Shown here: positions 45,051-53,531 of the stretch, piece by piece
How the letters are laid out: the number at the start of each line of letters is the position of its first letter
How positions within the stretch are numbered: position 1 is the first letter of the stretch
NCBI GenBank assembly: GCA_016716665.1
Contig: JADJVH010000001.1
Coordinates: 124,001-188,000, forward strand
DNA: 64,000 nt
Source: Candidatus Opimibacter iunctus
Lineage (GTDB): Bacteria; Bacteroidota; Bacteroidia; Chitinophagales; Saprospiraceae
Direction: 5' to 3'
Translations under genes and position numbers: made by a program
The notes under the pieces: generated by a model
The model's database searches: none
Seen by the model: only the letters and a program-made list of their open reading frames with translations
Told to the model about the DNA's origin: nothing

Positions 45051-45086
45051 CGATGGTTACATCCTGTATACCGGATATAACCATCG
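45051..45086 (-). promoter_or_regulatory. 14-bp hairpin between rpsD and rpoA
   Basis: On the minus strand CGATGGTTATATCC pairs with GGATGTAACCATCG (14 pairs, one T-G wobble) around an 8-base loop GGTATACA. No U-tract follows, so it is not a standard terminator. It may be an autoregulatory, attenuation or RNA-processing site in the alpha operon. Confidence 0.6.
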
Positions 45087-45097
45087 CACCATATTTT

Positions 45098-45709
45098 TTA
45101 CTTGGAATACAACTCGACGATCAGCTGCTCGTTGATTTTTTCCGGAATATCGTCACGCTCAGGGTAGGTGAGGAATTTTCCTTCCATACGATCAGGGTTC
45201 CACTCCAGCCATGGGAATTTCCTGACATCAGGTTTTGCAGCTACGTTGTCCGTAATCAACTCGATATGCTGGGATTTGACTCTGACCGTTACCACATCAC
45301 CTGTTTTCAGCTGATAAGATGGCACATATGTCAGATCTCCGTTGACGAGAATGTGTTTGTGGGAAACCAGCTGACGCGCAGATCTGCGGGTTTTAGCTAC
45401 ACCAAGTCTGTAAACCGTGTTGTCCAAACGGGATTCCAGTAACTGCAGGAGCACTGTACCTGTTACCCCACTCTTAGAGGTTGCTTTTTCAAAAATGTTG
45501 CGGAACTGGCGTTCGAGTACACCGTAGGTGTATTTTGCCTTCTGTTTTTCAAGCAACTGGAGGGCGTATTCTGATTTCTGACGACGACGCTTTGAGTTAC
45601 CATGCTGGCCCGGGCGGTATTTCTTACGCTCGAAGCTCTTGTCGTACCCAAAAATCATTTCGCCTAAGGCTCTGGCTTTTTTGGTGGTTGGTCCGGTATA
45701 TCTTGCCAT
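45098..45709 (-). CDS. rpsD: Ribosomal protein S4
   Basis: Primary 16S rRNA-binding assembly protein of the 30S body, 203 residues. MARYTGPTTKKARALGE opens it. The S4 RNA-binding domain (LESRLDNTVYRLGVAKTRRSARQLVSHKHILVNG) spans about 95-160. S4 often represses its own operon, which makes the adjacent hairpin before rpoA of interest. No zinc-finger cysteines at the N-terminus, i.e. the C- form. Confidence 0.98.
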   Translation of the reverse strand: MARYTGPTTKKARALGEMIFGYDKSFERKKYRPGQHGNSKRRRQKSEYALQLLEKQKAKYTYGVLERQFRNIFEKATSKSGVTGTVLLQLLESRLDNTVYRLGVAKTRRSARQLVSHKHILVNGDLTYVPSYQLKTGDVVTVRVKSQHIELITDNVAAKPDVRKFPWLEWNPDRMEGKFLTYPERDDIPEKINEQLIVELYSK

Positions 45710-45761
45710 AATTATTTCGAATAGATGGAATTAAAACTATTTCAGCCATAGAGATGGCAGA

Positions 45762-46154
45762 TCAGACTCTTCTTCTTTTAGGTGGACGGCATCCGTTGTG
45801 TGGAACCGGTGTGAGATCCTGAATCTTGGAAACGCGCACACCAATCGCATCAACGGCCCTGATGGCAGCTTCGCGACCTGATCCCGGGCCTTTCACAAAA
45901 ACCTCAGCAGATCTCATGCCAGCGTCATATGCCTCCTGAGCAGCGCTGGAAGCAGCTACCTGAGCGGCATACGGGGTGTTCTTCTTAGATCCCTTGAATC
46001 CAGCCTTTCCGGCAGAAGCCCAGGAAATGACATGTCCTGCGCGGTTAGTCATCGTCACGATGATATTGTTGAACGTAGCCTGGATGAATGCTTTACCATC
46101 CGCTTCTACTTTTACTTTGCGCTTTTTAGCTACTTTCTTTATTGTCTTAGCCAT
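45762..46154 (-). CDS. rpsK: Ribosomal protein S11
   Basis: 30S platform protein of 130 residues. AFIQATFNNIIVTMTNRAGHVISWASAGKAGFKGSKKNTPYAAQ is the core (here listed only as a family hallmark, residues 22-65 approximately), with GPGSGREAAIRAV and the C-terminal PHNGCRPPKRRRV. The PHNGCRPPKRRR end is nearly invariant. Lies between rpsM and rpsD. Confidence 0.98.
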   Translation of the reverse strand: MAKTIKKVAKKRKVKVEADGKAFIQATFNNIIVTMTNRAGHVISWASAGKAGFKGSKKNTPYAAQVAASSAAQEAYDAGMRSAEVFVKGPGSGREAAIRAVDAIGVRVSKIQDLTPVPHNGCRPPKRRRV

Positions 46155-46187
46155 AATACTCTAATGAGATATGAGATCAGAATCTGA

Positions 46188-46565
46188 TTATTTCGTTACT
46201 TTCTTCTTGTTGGCAACTGTCTTACGCTTGCCTTTACGTGTACGGGCGTTAGTTTTTGTCCGCTGACCACGCACGGGGAGCCCTTTACGATGGCGCAAAC
46301 CGCGGTAACAGGCGATATCCATGAGTCGCTTGATCTGAAGCTGGACTTCGGACCTGAGCTCACCTTCTACCTTAAACTGTTCCTGAACGATACGTGAGAT
46401 GTTCATCACATTATCGTCGGTCCAGTCCTGAACCTTTACCTGTTCGCTAATTGAAGCCTGTTCAAGAATGTTCTTGGCACGGGTTGCACCGATACCATAG
46501 ATATACTGAAGACTTATAATGCCCCTTTTATTCCTGGGAAGATCTATACCTGCTATCCTGGCCAT
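46188..46565 (-). CDS. rpsM: Ribosomal protein S13
   Basis: 30S head protein contacting the 50S subunit and tRNA, 125 residues. MARIAGIDLPRNKRGIISLQYIYGIG opens it; the conserved GLRHRKGLPVRGQRTKTNARTRKG precedes the basic tail. Complete. Confidence 0.98.
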   Translation of the reverse strand: MARIAGIDLPRNKRGIISLQYIYGIGATRAKNILEQASISEQVKVQDWTDDNVMNISRIVQEQFKVEGELRSEVQLQIKRLMDIACYRGLRHRKGLPVRGQRTKTNARTRKGKRKTVANKKKVTK

Positions 46566-46582
46566 AATCTATTTGGTTTTTA

Positions 46583-46699
46583 TCAGCCTTGACGCTGTTT
46601 AAATTTTGGATTCTTCTTGTTGATGATATAGAGTCTCCCCTTCCTCCTCACGATCTTGCAATCGGCAGACCTTTTCTTGATTGATGCCCTAACTTTCAT
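46583..46699 (-). CDS. rpmJ: Ribosomal protein L36
   Basis: Short 38-residue 50S protein: MKVRASIKKRSADCKIVRRK, then GRLYIINKKNPKFKQRQG. ATG at 46699, stop at 46583. The usual zinc-site spacing is altered: only the Cys in SADCKIV remains, the form lacking the full CxxC-CH set. It lies in the expected place between infA and rpsM. Confidence 0.95.
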   Translation of the reverse strand: MKVRASIKKRSADCKIVRRKGRLYIINKKNPKFKQRQG

Positions 46700-46729
46700 T
46701 TTTACTGTTTTTAATGACCTAATGGTCAA

Positions 46730-46948
46730 TTATTTATACCTATATGTAATCCTGCCACGGGACAAATCATATGGGGACATTTCCACAGAAACCTTATCTC
46801 CGGGCAATATCCTTATGTAATTCATCCTCATCTTTCCAGAGATGGTAGCGATCAGCATATGATCGTTTTCCAAACGTACTCTGAACATGGCATTAGACAG
46901 GGCCTCTTCGATAATTCCATCTTGTTTGATGACCTGTTGTTTTGCCAT
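46730..46948 (-). CDS. infA: Translation initiation factor IF-1
   Basis: 72-residue OB-fold factor that occupies the A site during initiation. MAKQQVIKQDGIIEEALSNAMFRVRLENDHML, then GKMRMNYIRILPGDKVSVEMSPYDLSRGRITYRYK. Exactly the usual length. Between map and rpmJ. Confidence 0.98.
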   Translation of the reverse strand: MAKQQVIKQDGIIEEALSNAMFRVRLENDHMLIATISGKMRMNYIRILPGDKVSVEMSPYDLSRGRITYRYK

Positions 46949-46972
46949 TTTTTGATTTTGGAGTGCAAATAT

Positions 46973-47808
46973 CTATCTTTTTATCCATACTTCGGACAAA
47001 TTGACATTATTTTTTATAGCCTGATCTATCACTTTATGGTCAGAAAGCACATCTGCGGCTGACTTTTGGATTGCAATGGTGTGTTCGTAGTGGGCGGAAG
47101 GCTTCAAATCACGTGTTACCAGGGTCCATCCGTCCTTCTTAAGGACTACTTCCCGGGTCCCGAGATTGATCATTGGTTCTATAGCAATGGTCAGTCCTTC
47201 ATGCAAAATCGGGCCCTTCCCCTTTTGCCGTAATTAGGTACTTCAGGCGGCTCATGCAGCTTTTTGCCGATGCCGTGGCCAACCATCTCCCTGATCACTC
47301 CGTATTCATGCTCTGCCTCAGCATGATGCTGGACTGCAAATCCTATATCCCCTAGCCTGTTGCCCGCAATAGCTTGTCCAATGGCGAGATCAAGGCATTC
47401 CCTGGTGGTCACCAGCAGATCCAACTCTTCAGGCTTAATCTGGCCTACAGCAAATGTGAAGGCTGCATCCCCAAAATATCCATTCATCTTAACTCCACAG
47501 TCAACGGAAAGGATATCTCCTTCCTTTACCTCCCTTTGATCCGGGATCCCATGGACGATCACTTCATTGAATGAAATACAAAGGGAGGCCGGAAAATCAG
47601 AAATGCTTCCAGGATATCCTTTAAATGCCGGTTCTGCTCCGTGATCGCGGATAAACGTTTCGGCTATTGTATCAAGTTTGAGACCTGTGATGCCTGGTTT
47701 GATGTGCCTTGCTACTTCCGCGAGTGTTTCACTAACCAGCAGGCAATTTTTCCTGATGATTTCAATTTCCTCGGGGGTCTTGTAGTGAAAGCGCGATCCT
47801 ATAGGCAT
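46973..47808 (-). CDS. map: Methionine aminopeptidase type I, frameshifted
   Basis: Removes N-terminal Met from new proteins; a pita-bread-fold metalloprotease. The first frame (47191-47808) has FNEVIVHGIPDQREVKEGDILSVDCGVKMNGYFGDAAFTF with two metal Asp residues and the His of EMVGHGIGKKLHEPPEVPNYGKRG. It then runs out of frame in ARFCMKD. The rest (46973 on) begins LHEGLTIAIEPMINLGT with the metal Glu and His residues in another frame. A missing A (TT on plus at 47217-47218) in the codon run for GKGP accounts for it. Corrected length is about 278 residues. Likely an assembly error because the gene is normally essential. Confidence 0.95.
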
Positions 47809-47868
47809 GGATGAAGGATCAGGATAGTATTGAAGTGAAGTCGCAGGACCGGGCAGTTGTCATCAGGA

Positions 47869-49245
47869 TTACATGTTTGCCCCGATCTGCATACCGCTTC
47901 CGCTACGCCCCTTGAGCTTTCCGGATTTGACGAGACCGTCATACTTGCGCATCAGGAGGTGGCTCTCTACCTGTTGCAGTGTATCCAATACAACACCGAC
48001 CAGAATCAGGAGTGATGTTCCTCCAAAGAAAAGTGCAAAGCCCTGGTTAACGCCGAGGTTGAATGCAAATTTTGGAAGTATGGTGATCAATCCGAGAAAC
48101 AATGCACCTGGCAGTGTAACGCGGGTCGTGATATTGTCAATAAAATCAGCTGTATCCTTGCCTGGCTTAATACCGGGTATAAAGGCATTCTGGCGCTTTA
48201 GATACTCCGCATATTGCTGCGGATTTACAATCAGTGCAGTGTATATGTAAGTAAACACAACAACCAGAACAAAAGAAAAAATGGCTGTTGCTGCTGAGAA
48301 AGGATCATTCAATGAGCGAAGGAATCCACCGGTCTGTGGTGCAGAGCCATCGCCTTTCATAAAGTACTGAGCGACCGTCATCGGGAGGAAAAGAATAGCC
48401 TGGGCAAAAATGATTGGCATAACCCCGGCTGCATTTACCTTCAATGGGATATAATCACGCGCTCCTGATTGCGGAATGTTTGCATTGCCGCGTCCCACCA
48501 TTCTCTTGGCAAACTGGATAGGTATCTTACGCACACCTTGTACGATAAGGATACACAGCATAGTCACACCGAAGAAAGCCGCTATTTCAAAAACGAAAGT
48601 CAGTAATCCACCTTTGTTGACCTGGGATGTAAACTCAAAAATGATCGCTTGCGGAAGCCTTGAGATGATACCAACCATGATAATCATGGAAATACCATTT
48701 CCGATCCCTTTATCTGTAATGCGCTCACCGAGCCACATCGCGAGCACTGTACCTGTTGACAGGATGATAATGCTTGAAAACCAGAAGATAGAAACAGGGA
48801 TATTAGGCGAGATAGCGCCGACACTCTTGATATATGTCAGGTAAGCCCCACCCTGAACAAGGGTAATGGCCACTGTAAGTAACCTTGTCAGCTGTGTGAT
48901 CTTCTTACGTCCTGATTCTCCTTCCTTCTGCTGAAGGCGCTGGAAATAAGGGACTGCGAAACCCAGCAACTGGATAATGATCGATGCGGTGATATACGGC
49001 ATGATCCCCAATGCAAAAATGGCTGCATTGTTGAATGCACCTCCGGTAAACACATTGATCAGACCGAGAAGGTCATTGCTATTCCTGTTATTATTAAAAT
49101 TGGCCAATACAGAAGGCACTACGCCAGGAAGGACAATCCGTGAACCCAAACGGTATACGGCAATCATCAAAAGGGTGAAAAGAATACGGTTACGTAATTC
49201 TTTAATCTTCCAAATATGCTGGAGGGTAGTGATAAAGTTCTTCAT
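47869..49245 (-). CDS. secY: Protein translocase subunit SecY
   Basis: Channel subunit of the SecYEG inner-membrane translocon, 458 residues and about ten membrane helices. LRNRILFTLLMIAVYRLGSRIVLPGV opens it. The plug and gating region VFTGGAFNNAAIFALGIMPYITASIIIQLL, the cytoplasmic GARDYIPLKVNAAGVMPIIFAQAILFLP and the C-terminal TLQQVESHLLMRKYDG follow. Complete, 18 bases after rplO. Confidence 0.98.
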   Translation of the reverse strand: MKNFITTLQHIWKIKELRNRILFTLLMIAVYRLGSRIVLPGVVPSVLANFNNNRNSNDLLGLINVFTGGAFNNAAIFALGIMPYITASIIIQLLGFAVPYFQRLQQKEGESGRKKITQLTRLLTVAITLVQGGAYLTYIKSVGAISPNIPVSIFWFSSIIILSTGTVLAMWLGERITDKGIGNGISMIIMVGIISRLPQAIIFEFTSQVNKGGLLTFVFEIAAFFGVTMLCILIVQGVRKIPIQFAKRMVGRGNANIPQSGARDYIPLKVNAAGVMPIIFAQAILFLPMTVAQYFMKGDGSAPQTGGFLRSLNDPFSAATAIFSFVLVVVFTYIYTALIVNPQQYAEYLKRQNAFIPGIKPGKDTADFIDNITTRVTLPGALFLGLITILPKFAFNLGVNQGFALFFGGTSLLILVGVVLDTLQQVESHLLMRKYDGLVKSGKLKGRSGSGMQIGANM

Positions 49246-49263
49246 TCGGCTTGCCTGATATTC

Positions 49264-49710
49264 TTACACAATGGTGATACTTCCACCTGCTGCTTCTACT
49301 GCTTTGCGGGCGGCTTCACTTGCTGCATGCGCAGTCAAGTTGATTTTGGCTTTGATGGCACCTCTTCCGAGGAGCTTTACTTTGTCCGTGCGTGTAATAA
49401 AATTATGTTCCTGAAGGGCTTCGAGTGTCCACTCGCTGACATTGTGCTTCTCTGTCATGGCCTGCAGTTGATCCAGGTTGAGCGCAGTGAACGCTTCGCG
49501 GTTTGGATTCTTGAATCCACGCTTTGGAAGACGCATCTGAAGTGGCATCTGACCTCCTTCATGGGCTCTCTTAGACTTATAGCCTGACCTTGACTTAGCC
49601 CCTTTGTGACCACGTGTAGAGGTACCACCTCTTCCGGAACCTTGTCCGCGGCCTTTTCTTTTATTGTCCCGCACCGATCCGGTTGCCGGGGTTAGATTAT
49701 GGAGATCCAT
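49264..49710 (-). CDS. rplO: Ribosomal protein L15
   Basis: 50S assembly protein of 148 residues. It has the Gly/Arg/Lys-rich N-terminus GSVRDNKRKGRGQGSGRGGTSTRGHKGAKSRSGYK, typical of L15, and the C-terminal globular part with VKLLGRGAIKAKINLTAHAASEAARKAVEAAGG. Complete, between rpmD and secY. Confidence 0.98.
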   Translation of the reverse strand: MDLHNLTPATGSVRDNKRKGRGQGSGRGGTSTRGHKGAKSRSGYKSKRAHEGGQMPLQMRLPKRGFKNPNREAFTALNLDQLQAMTEKHNVSEWTLEALQEHNFITRTDKVKLLGRGAIKAKINLTAHAASEAARKAVEAAGGSITIV

Positions 49711-49729
49711 ATTATTTGTCGATTAAATC

Positions 49730-49912
49730 TTAACCTAATTTTTCTACGCTGATCAGGTGAGCCACCTTATCAATCATGCCCTGAATCTGAGGATTGGCCT
49801 CGTGCACTTTAGACTTGCTGATCTTGCCTAATCCCAGTGCAATGATGGTATCCTTCTGGCTTTTGGGCCTGTCGATATGGCTCCTGACCTGTGTTACTTT
49901 TACCTTGGACAT
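49730..49912 (-). CDS. rpmD: Ribosomal protein L30
   Basis: 60-residue 50S protein: KVKVTQVRSHIDRPKSQKDTIIALGLGKISKSKVHEANPQIQGMIDKVAHLISVE. The family core TIIALGLGKI and the usual length are present. It sits between rpsE and rplO as expected. Confidence 0.97.
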   Translation of the reverse strand: MSKVKVTQVRSHIDRPKSQKDTIIALGLGKISKSKVHEANPQIQGMIDKVAHLISVEKLG

Positions 49913-49923
49913 TTCCTTTTGTA

Positions 49924-50469
49924 TTATCCGTTTACTTCAACTTTTTCATTGACCGGCTGGCCGAATACAGTATCGACGCTCACCTTCCTGTGCTTTGCAA
50001 CTGTCTGAGGGCTTCTCAGCAGTGTAAGTGCATTGATCGTTGCCTTGACCACATTGTGCGGGTTAGATGAACCCATGGATTTGGCCAATACATTGTGAAT
50101 GCCTGCACTTTCCAGTACAGCACGCATAGCACCGCCTGCGATAACACCTGTACCATCAGAAGCCGGCTTGATCATCACCTTGCCAGCACCGTATTTGCCA
50201 AGTTGCATATGGGGAATAGTGCCTTTATGGATAGGTACTTTCACCAGGTTCTTTTTAGCATCGTCAATTGCCTTGGCAATTGCTTCGCTGACATCACGGG
50301 CCTTTCCTAATCCCTGGCCGACAGTTCCCTGTCCGTCGCCTACAACTACGATCGCTGCAAAGGAGAATGTCCTACCCCCCTTGGTAACTTTAGCTACCCG
50401 GTTGAGTGCAACCATTTTATCCTTGAGTTCGGTCTCAGATGCTTTTACTCTGCCTGCTGTTTCTTTCAC
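49924..50469 (-). CDS. rpsE: Ribosomal protein S5
   Basis: 30S protein involved in decoding accuracy and helicase activity, 181 residues from a GTG start at 50469. RVAKVTKGGRTFSFAAIVVVGDGQGTVGQGLGKARDVSEAIAKA and the GTIPHMQLGKYGAGKVMIKPASDGTGVIAGGAMRAVLE block mark the family. The GTG is favoured because RVKASETELKD before the first ATG matches the usual S5 N-terminus. The next in-frame ATG (50415) would remove it. Confidence 0.97.
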   Translation of the reverse strand: MKETAGRVKASETELKDKMVALNRVAKVTKGGRTFSFAAIVVVGDGQGTVGQGLGKARDVSEAIAKAIDDAKKNLVKVPIHKGTIPHMQLGKYGAGKVMIKPASDGTGVIAGGAMRAVLESAGIHNVLAKSMGSSNPHNVVKATINALTLLRSPQTVAKHRKVSVDTVFGQPVNEKVEVNG

Positions 50470-50493
50470 GATAGGTCCTTATTGATATTTGGA

Positions 50494-50844
50494 TTAGAAT
50501 TTGAGTCCTGCGCTTCTTGCGCCTTCTGCCAGTGCTTTCACCCGGCCATGGAAGAGATAACCTCCACGGTCAAAGACTACTTCTGAAATATTGATCGATT
50601 GTGCCCTTGAACCGATCAGTTCGCCAACTTTCTTGGCCAACTCGGTTTTATTAGCTCCTGCTACAGCTTCATCAGTAGAAGAAGCGGAGGCAAGTGTAGT
50701 ACCTTTTGTATCATCGATCAGCTGGCAGTAAATCTGCTTATTGCTGCGATATACGGAAAGGCGTGGACGCGCACTGGTCCCTTCCATTTTCTTACGGATA
50801 CGCATATGAATGCGTTTGCGCCTTGCTGTTTTTGTTAGTGCCAT
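50494..50844 (-). CDS. rplR: Ribosomal protein L18
   Basis: 5S rRNA-binding 50S protein of 116 residues: RRKRIHMRIRKKMEGTSARPRLSVYRSNKQIYCQLID with the closing VVFDRGGYLFHGRVKALAEGARSAGLKF. Normal length; ATG at 50844. Between rplF and rpsE. Confidence 0.98.
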   Translation of the reverse strand: MALTKTARRKRIHMRIRKKMEGTSARPRLSVYRSNKQIYCQLIDDTKGTTLASASSTDEAVAGANKTELAKKVGELIGSRAQSINISEVVFDRGGYLFHGRVKALAEGARSAGLKF

Positions 50845-50866
50845 AATTGGAGCGATTTAGCTCTTG

Positions 50867-51424
50867 TTATTTTTTACCGGATGTCTTACCAGCTTTTCTT
50901 CTCAATATTTCAGTAGAGTACTTGATACCCTTTCCTTTATAAGGCTCAGGCTTGCGATAAGCCCTGATCTTTGCTGCTACCTGTCCGAGCAATTGCTTGT
51001 CCATGGAGCTGAGGATGATCATAGGGTTGGATCCTTTTTCGGATTTCGTCTCTACCTTGATTTCTTCGGGTACATAGAAATAAATCGGGTGGGAATATCC
51101 CACGATGATTTCCAGGAGGTTGCCTGTATTGGTAACCCTGTAACCAACCCCAACGAGCTCAAGTGTCTTGGTAAAGCCGTCCGTAACACCAACGATCATA
51201 TTATTGACCAGTGCCCTGGAGAGGCCGTGCAAGGCTTTGTGACGATTCTGATCCGTAGGACGGGCAAATGTCATCTCCCCGTCTACCATCTTAATCGTGA
51301 TATCCGGATCAATCTGTTCGCTCAATGATCCTTTGGGTCCTTTGACAGTGACCAAATTGCCCTTGGTGAAATTGATATCCACACCTTTTGGCATACTGAC
51401 CGGTAAATTACCTACTCGAGACAC
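50867..51424 (-). CDS. rplF: Ribosomal protein L6
   Basis: 50S protein near the sarcin-ricin loop, 185 residues, with a GTG start at 51424 (no better ATG nearby). MSRVGNLPVSMPKGVDINF opens, GLSRALVNNMIVGVTDGFTKTLELVGVGYRV is the middle, and the L6 signature PEPYKGKGIKYSTEILRRKAGKTSGKK closes it. Confidence 0.98.
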   Translation of the reverse strand: MSRVGNLPVSMPKGVDINFTKGNLVTVKGPKGSLSEQIDPDITIKMVDGEMTFARPTDQNRHKALHGLSRALVNNMIVGVTDGFTKTLELVGVGYRVTNTGNLLEIIVGYSHPIYFYVPEEIKVETKSEKGSNPMIILSSMDKQLLGQVAAKIRAYRKPEPYKGKGIKYSTEILRRKAGKTSGKK

Positions 51425-51465
51425 GATCTATCTGTTTTAATGATTAATGCTTAATTGTCTATTCA

Positions 51466-51867
51466 CTAGTATACATAACAAAGGCACTCTCCACCCAGGT
51501 TTTGCTTACGGGCTTCCTTGTCCGTCATCAATCCATGTGATGTTGAGATGATCGCTACGCCCAGGCCATTGATGATGCGTGGAAGTTCGGCGTGCGAAAC
51601 AAACATCCGCAACCCTGGCTTACTCATGCGGCCAAGTTCTCTGATCACGGGTAATTTAGTTTCCGGATCATACTTGATCGCGATTGTGATCACAGCGTCT
51701 TTACCTTCGCCCTGGAAAGTATATTTTAGGATATACCCCTGCTCATAGAGGATCTCTGTAATCTTACGCTTCAGCTTTGAGTTTGGAATACTCACCACCC
51801 TGTGCCTTGCCTGTTGGGCATTGCGTATACGGGTGAGATAGTCTGCTATAGGATCTGTGATTGCCAT
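51466..51867 (-). CDS. rpsH: Ribosomal protein S8
   Basis: 30S primary binder of 16S rRNA helix 21, 133 residues. DPIADYLTRIRNAQQARHRVV opens it and the STSHGLMTDKEARKQNLGGECLCYVY signature ends it. S8 is the translational repressor of the spc operon in enterics; no such site is evident here. Complete. Confidence 0.98.
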   Translation of the reverse strand: MAITDPIADYLTRIRNAQQARHRVVSIPNSKLKRKITEILYEQGYILKYTFQGEGKDAVITIAIKYDPETKLPVIRELGRMSKPGLRMFVSHAELPRIINGLGVAIISTSHGLMTDKEARKQNLGGECLCYVY

Positions 51868-51911
51868 GAATACTTAAATATGAATATGTTATTCTGTTCT
51901 GCTAATTCTGA

Positions 51912-52181
51912 TTACCAACTTGCTTTGGTTACGCCAGGTAGTTTGCCTTCCAGGGCCATGTCCCTGAACTTCACCCTGCACAACCCAAACCTGCGCATAT
52001 ATCCCTTTGGACGGCCTGTGAGTTTGCACCTGTTGTGAAGGCGTTTCTTGGAAGAGTTACGTGGTAATTTATCAAGTTCATCCCATTTGCCTTCCGCTTT
52101 TAACTGCTTGCGCACATCGGCATACTTGGCTACCAATTTGACCCTCTTATTCTCTCTTGCTATTAATGACTCTCTTGCCAT
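51912..52181 (-). CDS. rpsN: Ribosomal protein S14
   Basis: 30S head protein of 89 residues: MARESLIARENKRVKLVAKYADVRKQLK, then RLHNRCKLTGRPKGYMRRFGLCRVKFRDMALEGKLPGVTKASW. Long C- form without the zinc-binding four-cysteine motif (only two Cys). Between rplE and rpsH. Confidence 0.98.
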   Translation of the reverse strand: MARESLIARENKRVKLVAKYADVRKQLKAEGKWDELDKLPRNSSKKRLHNRCKLTGRPKGYMRRFGLCRVKFRDMALEGKLPGVTKASW

Positions 52182-52193
52182 AGCGGTGTTAAA

Positions 52194-52751
52194 TTAGATT
52201 TTCTGATTTTTAAAAGGCATCCCCAATTCCTTGAGCAGGGCAAACGCTTCTGCATCGGTCTTGGCTGTCGTGACGAAGGTGATATCCATCCCGTTGATCT
52301 TGGTGATTTTATCAAGGTCTATTTCAGGGAAGATGATCTGTTCGGTCACACCCATTGAATAGTTACCGCGTCCGTCGAAACTCTTATCATTTATGCCCTG
52401 GAAGTCACGTACCCGTGGGAGGGTCACTGTGATGAGACGGTCCAGGAATTCATACATCCTTTCACGGCGTAGGGTAACCCTGACACCGATTGGCATGCCT
52501 TCTCTGAGCTTAAAGTTAGAGATGGAGGTCTTGGCGATTGTCGCTACGGCCTTCTGGCCTGCGATGGTTGTTAATTCACCCTGGTATACATCCACCAGTT
52601 TCTTGTCTTGTGTAGCCTGTCCGATGCCCTGGTTCATGGATATTTTCACAAGCCGGGGAATTTGCATCGTTGAAGAGTACCCAAACTGCTCAAGGAGTTT
52701 AGGGGCCACAACGGCATCATAATATTGCTCTAATCTCGGTGTATAGCTCAT
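52194..52751 (-). CDS. rplE: Ribosomal protein L5
   Basis: 50S protein bridging 5S rRNA and P-site tRNA, 185 residues. YTPRLEQYYDAVVAPKLLEQFGYSS opens it, with LREGMPIGVRVTLRRERMYEFLDRLITVTLPRVRDFQGI in the middle and MDITFVTTAKTDAEAFALLKELGMPF near the end. The ATG at 52751 overlaps the rplX stop by one base; a GTG one codon upstream is less likely. Confidence 0.98.
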   Translation of the reverse strand: MSYTPRLEQYYDAVVAPKLLEQFGYSSTMQIPRLVKISMNQGIGQATQDKKLVDVYQGELTTIAGQKAVATIAKTSISNFKLREGMPIGVRVTLRRERMYEFLDRLITVTLPRVRDFQGINDKSFDGRGNYSMGVTEQIIFPEIDLDKITKINGMDITFVTTAKTDAEAFALLKELGMPFKNQKI

Positions 52752-53098
52752 CACTTAATGATTTCTCCAGATTTTTTTGAATAGCGAACGCTCTTACCAT
52801 CTACCACTTTCCTTCCGATCCTGGTAGGTTCGCCTGATTTAGGGTCGATCAGCATCACATTGGATACATGGATCGGTGCGGGAATTTCAAGGATACCTCC
52901 CGGAGTATTCTGCGTAGGCTTCCTGTGTTTCTTAACGATATTGACATCTTCTACGATGACCCGTTGCTTGTCGAGGATCACCTCCACCACATTACCTTTC
53001 TTGCCTTTATCTGCGCCTGACACGACAATCACCTTATCCCCTTTCCGGAGAAAAGGCTTTGGCCTGCTCTTGTCGTTAGTTGTTTTTTTTGTGCTCAT
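52751..53098 (-). CDS. rplX: Ribosomal protein L24
   Basis: 50S assembly initiator of 115 residues with a KOW motif: LRKGDKVIVVSGADKGKKGNVVEVILDKQRVIVEDVNIVKKH, then QNTPGGILEIPAPIHVSNVMLIDPKSGEPTRIGRK. A short Lys/Thr-rich N-terminal addition precedes it. Stop overlaps the rplE ATG. Confidence 0.98.
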   Translation of the reverse strand: MSTKKTTNDKSRPKPFLRKGDKVIVVSGADKGKKGNVVEVILDKQRVIVEDVNIVKKHRKPTQNTPGGILEIPAPIHVSNVMLIDPKSGEPTRIGRKVVDGKSVRYSKKSGEIIK

Positions 53099-53128
53099 GG
53101 CTAAAGCTTATTGCTTATTCTTGGTCAA

Positions 53129-53494
53129 TCAAATTACTTCCGGTGCGAGAGATACGATCCTCATATAGTCACGCTCTCTCAATTCCCTGGCTACAGGGCC
53201 GAAAATACGGGTCCCCCTGGGCTCATCTGCTGCGTTTAACAATACGACTGCATTGTCATCAAAGCGTATGTAGGAACCGTCCTTGCGGCGGATTTCTTTC
53301 TTGGTCCGTACGACAACTGCTTTCGATACGAGGCCTTTCTTGAGGCCGCCCGGAGCTGCATCTTTGACTGAAACGACAATCTTATCGCCAACAGAAGCAT
53401 ATCTTCTGCCTGAACCGCCTAAAACCCGGATGCAAAGTACTTGCTTGGCTCCGCTATTGTCGGCTACATTGAGTCTTGATTCCTGCTGTATCAT
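53129..53494 (-). CDS. rplN: Ribosomal protein L14
   Basis: 50S intersubunit-face protein of 121 residues. IQQESRLNVADNSGAKQVLCIRVLGG and AVVVRTKKEIRRKDGSYIRFDDNAVVLLNAADEPRGTRIFGPVARELR are the signature regions. Complete. Between rpsQ and rplX. Confidence 0.98.
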   Translation of the reverse strand: MIQQESRLNVADNSGAKQVLCIRVLGGSGRRYASVGDKIVVSVKDAAPGGLKKGLVSKAVVVRTKKEIRRKDGSYIRFDDNAVVLLNAADEPRGTRIFGPVARELRERDYMRIVSLAPEVI

Positions 53495-53531
53495 GTTTTG
53501 TCTGTCTCTTTTACGTACGCCTGTTAATTAA

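Noticed and set aside
46973..47206. A separate small protein downstream of map
   Set aside because: Its sequence is the C-terminal third of methionine aminopeptidase, so it belongs to map.
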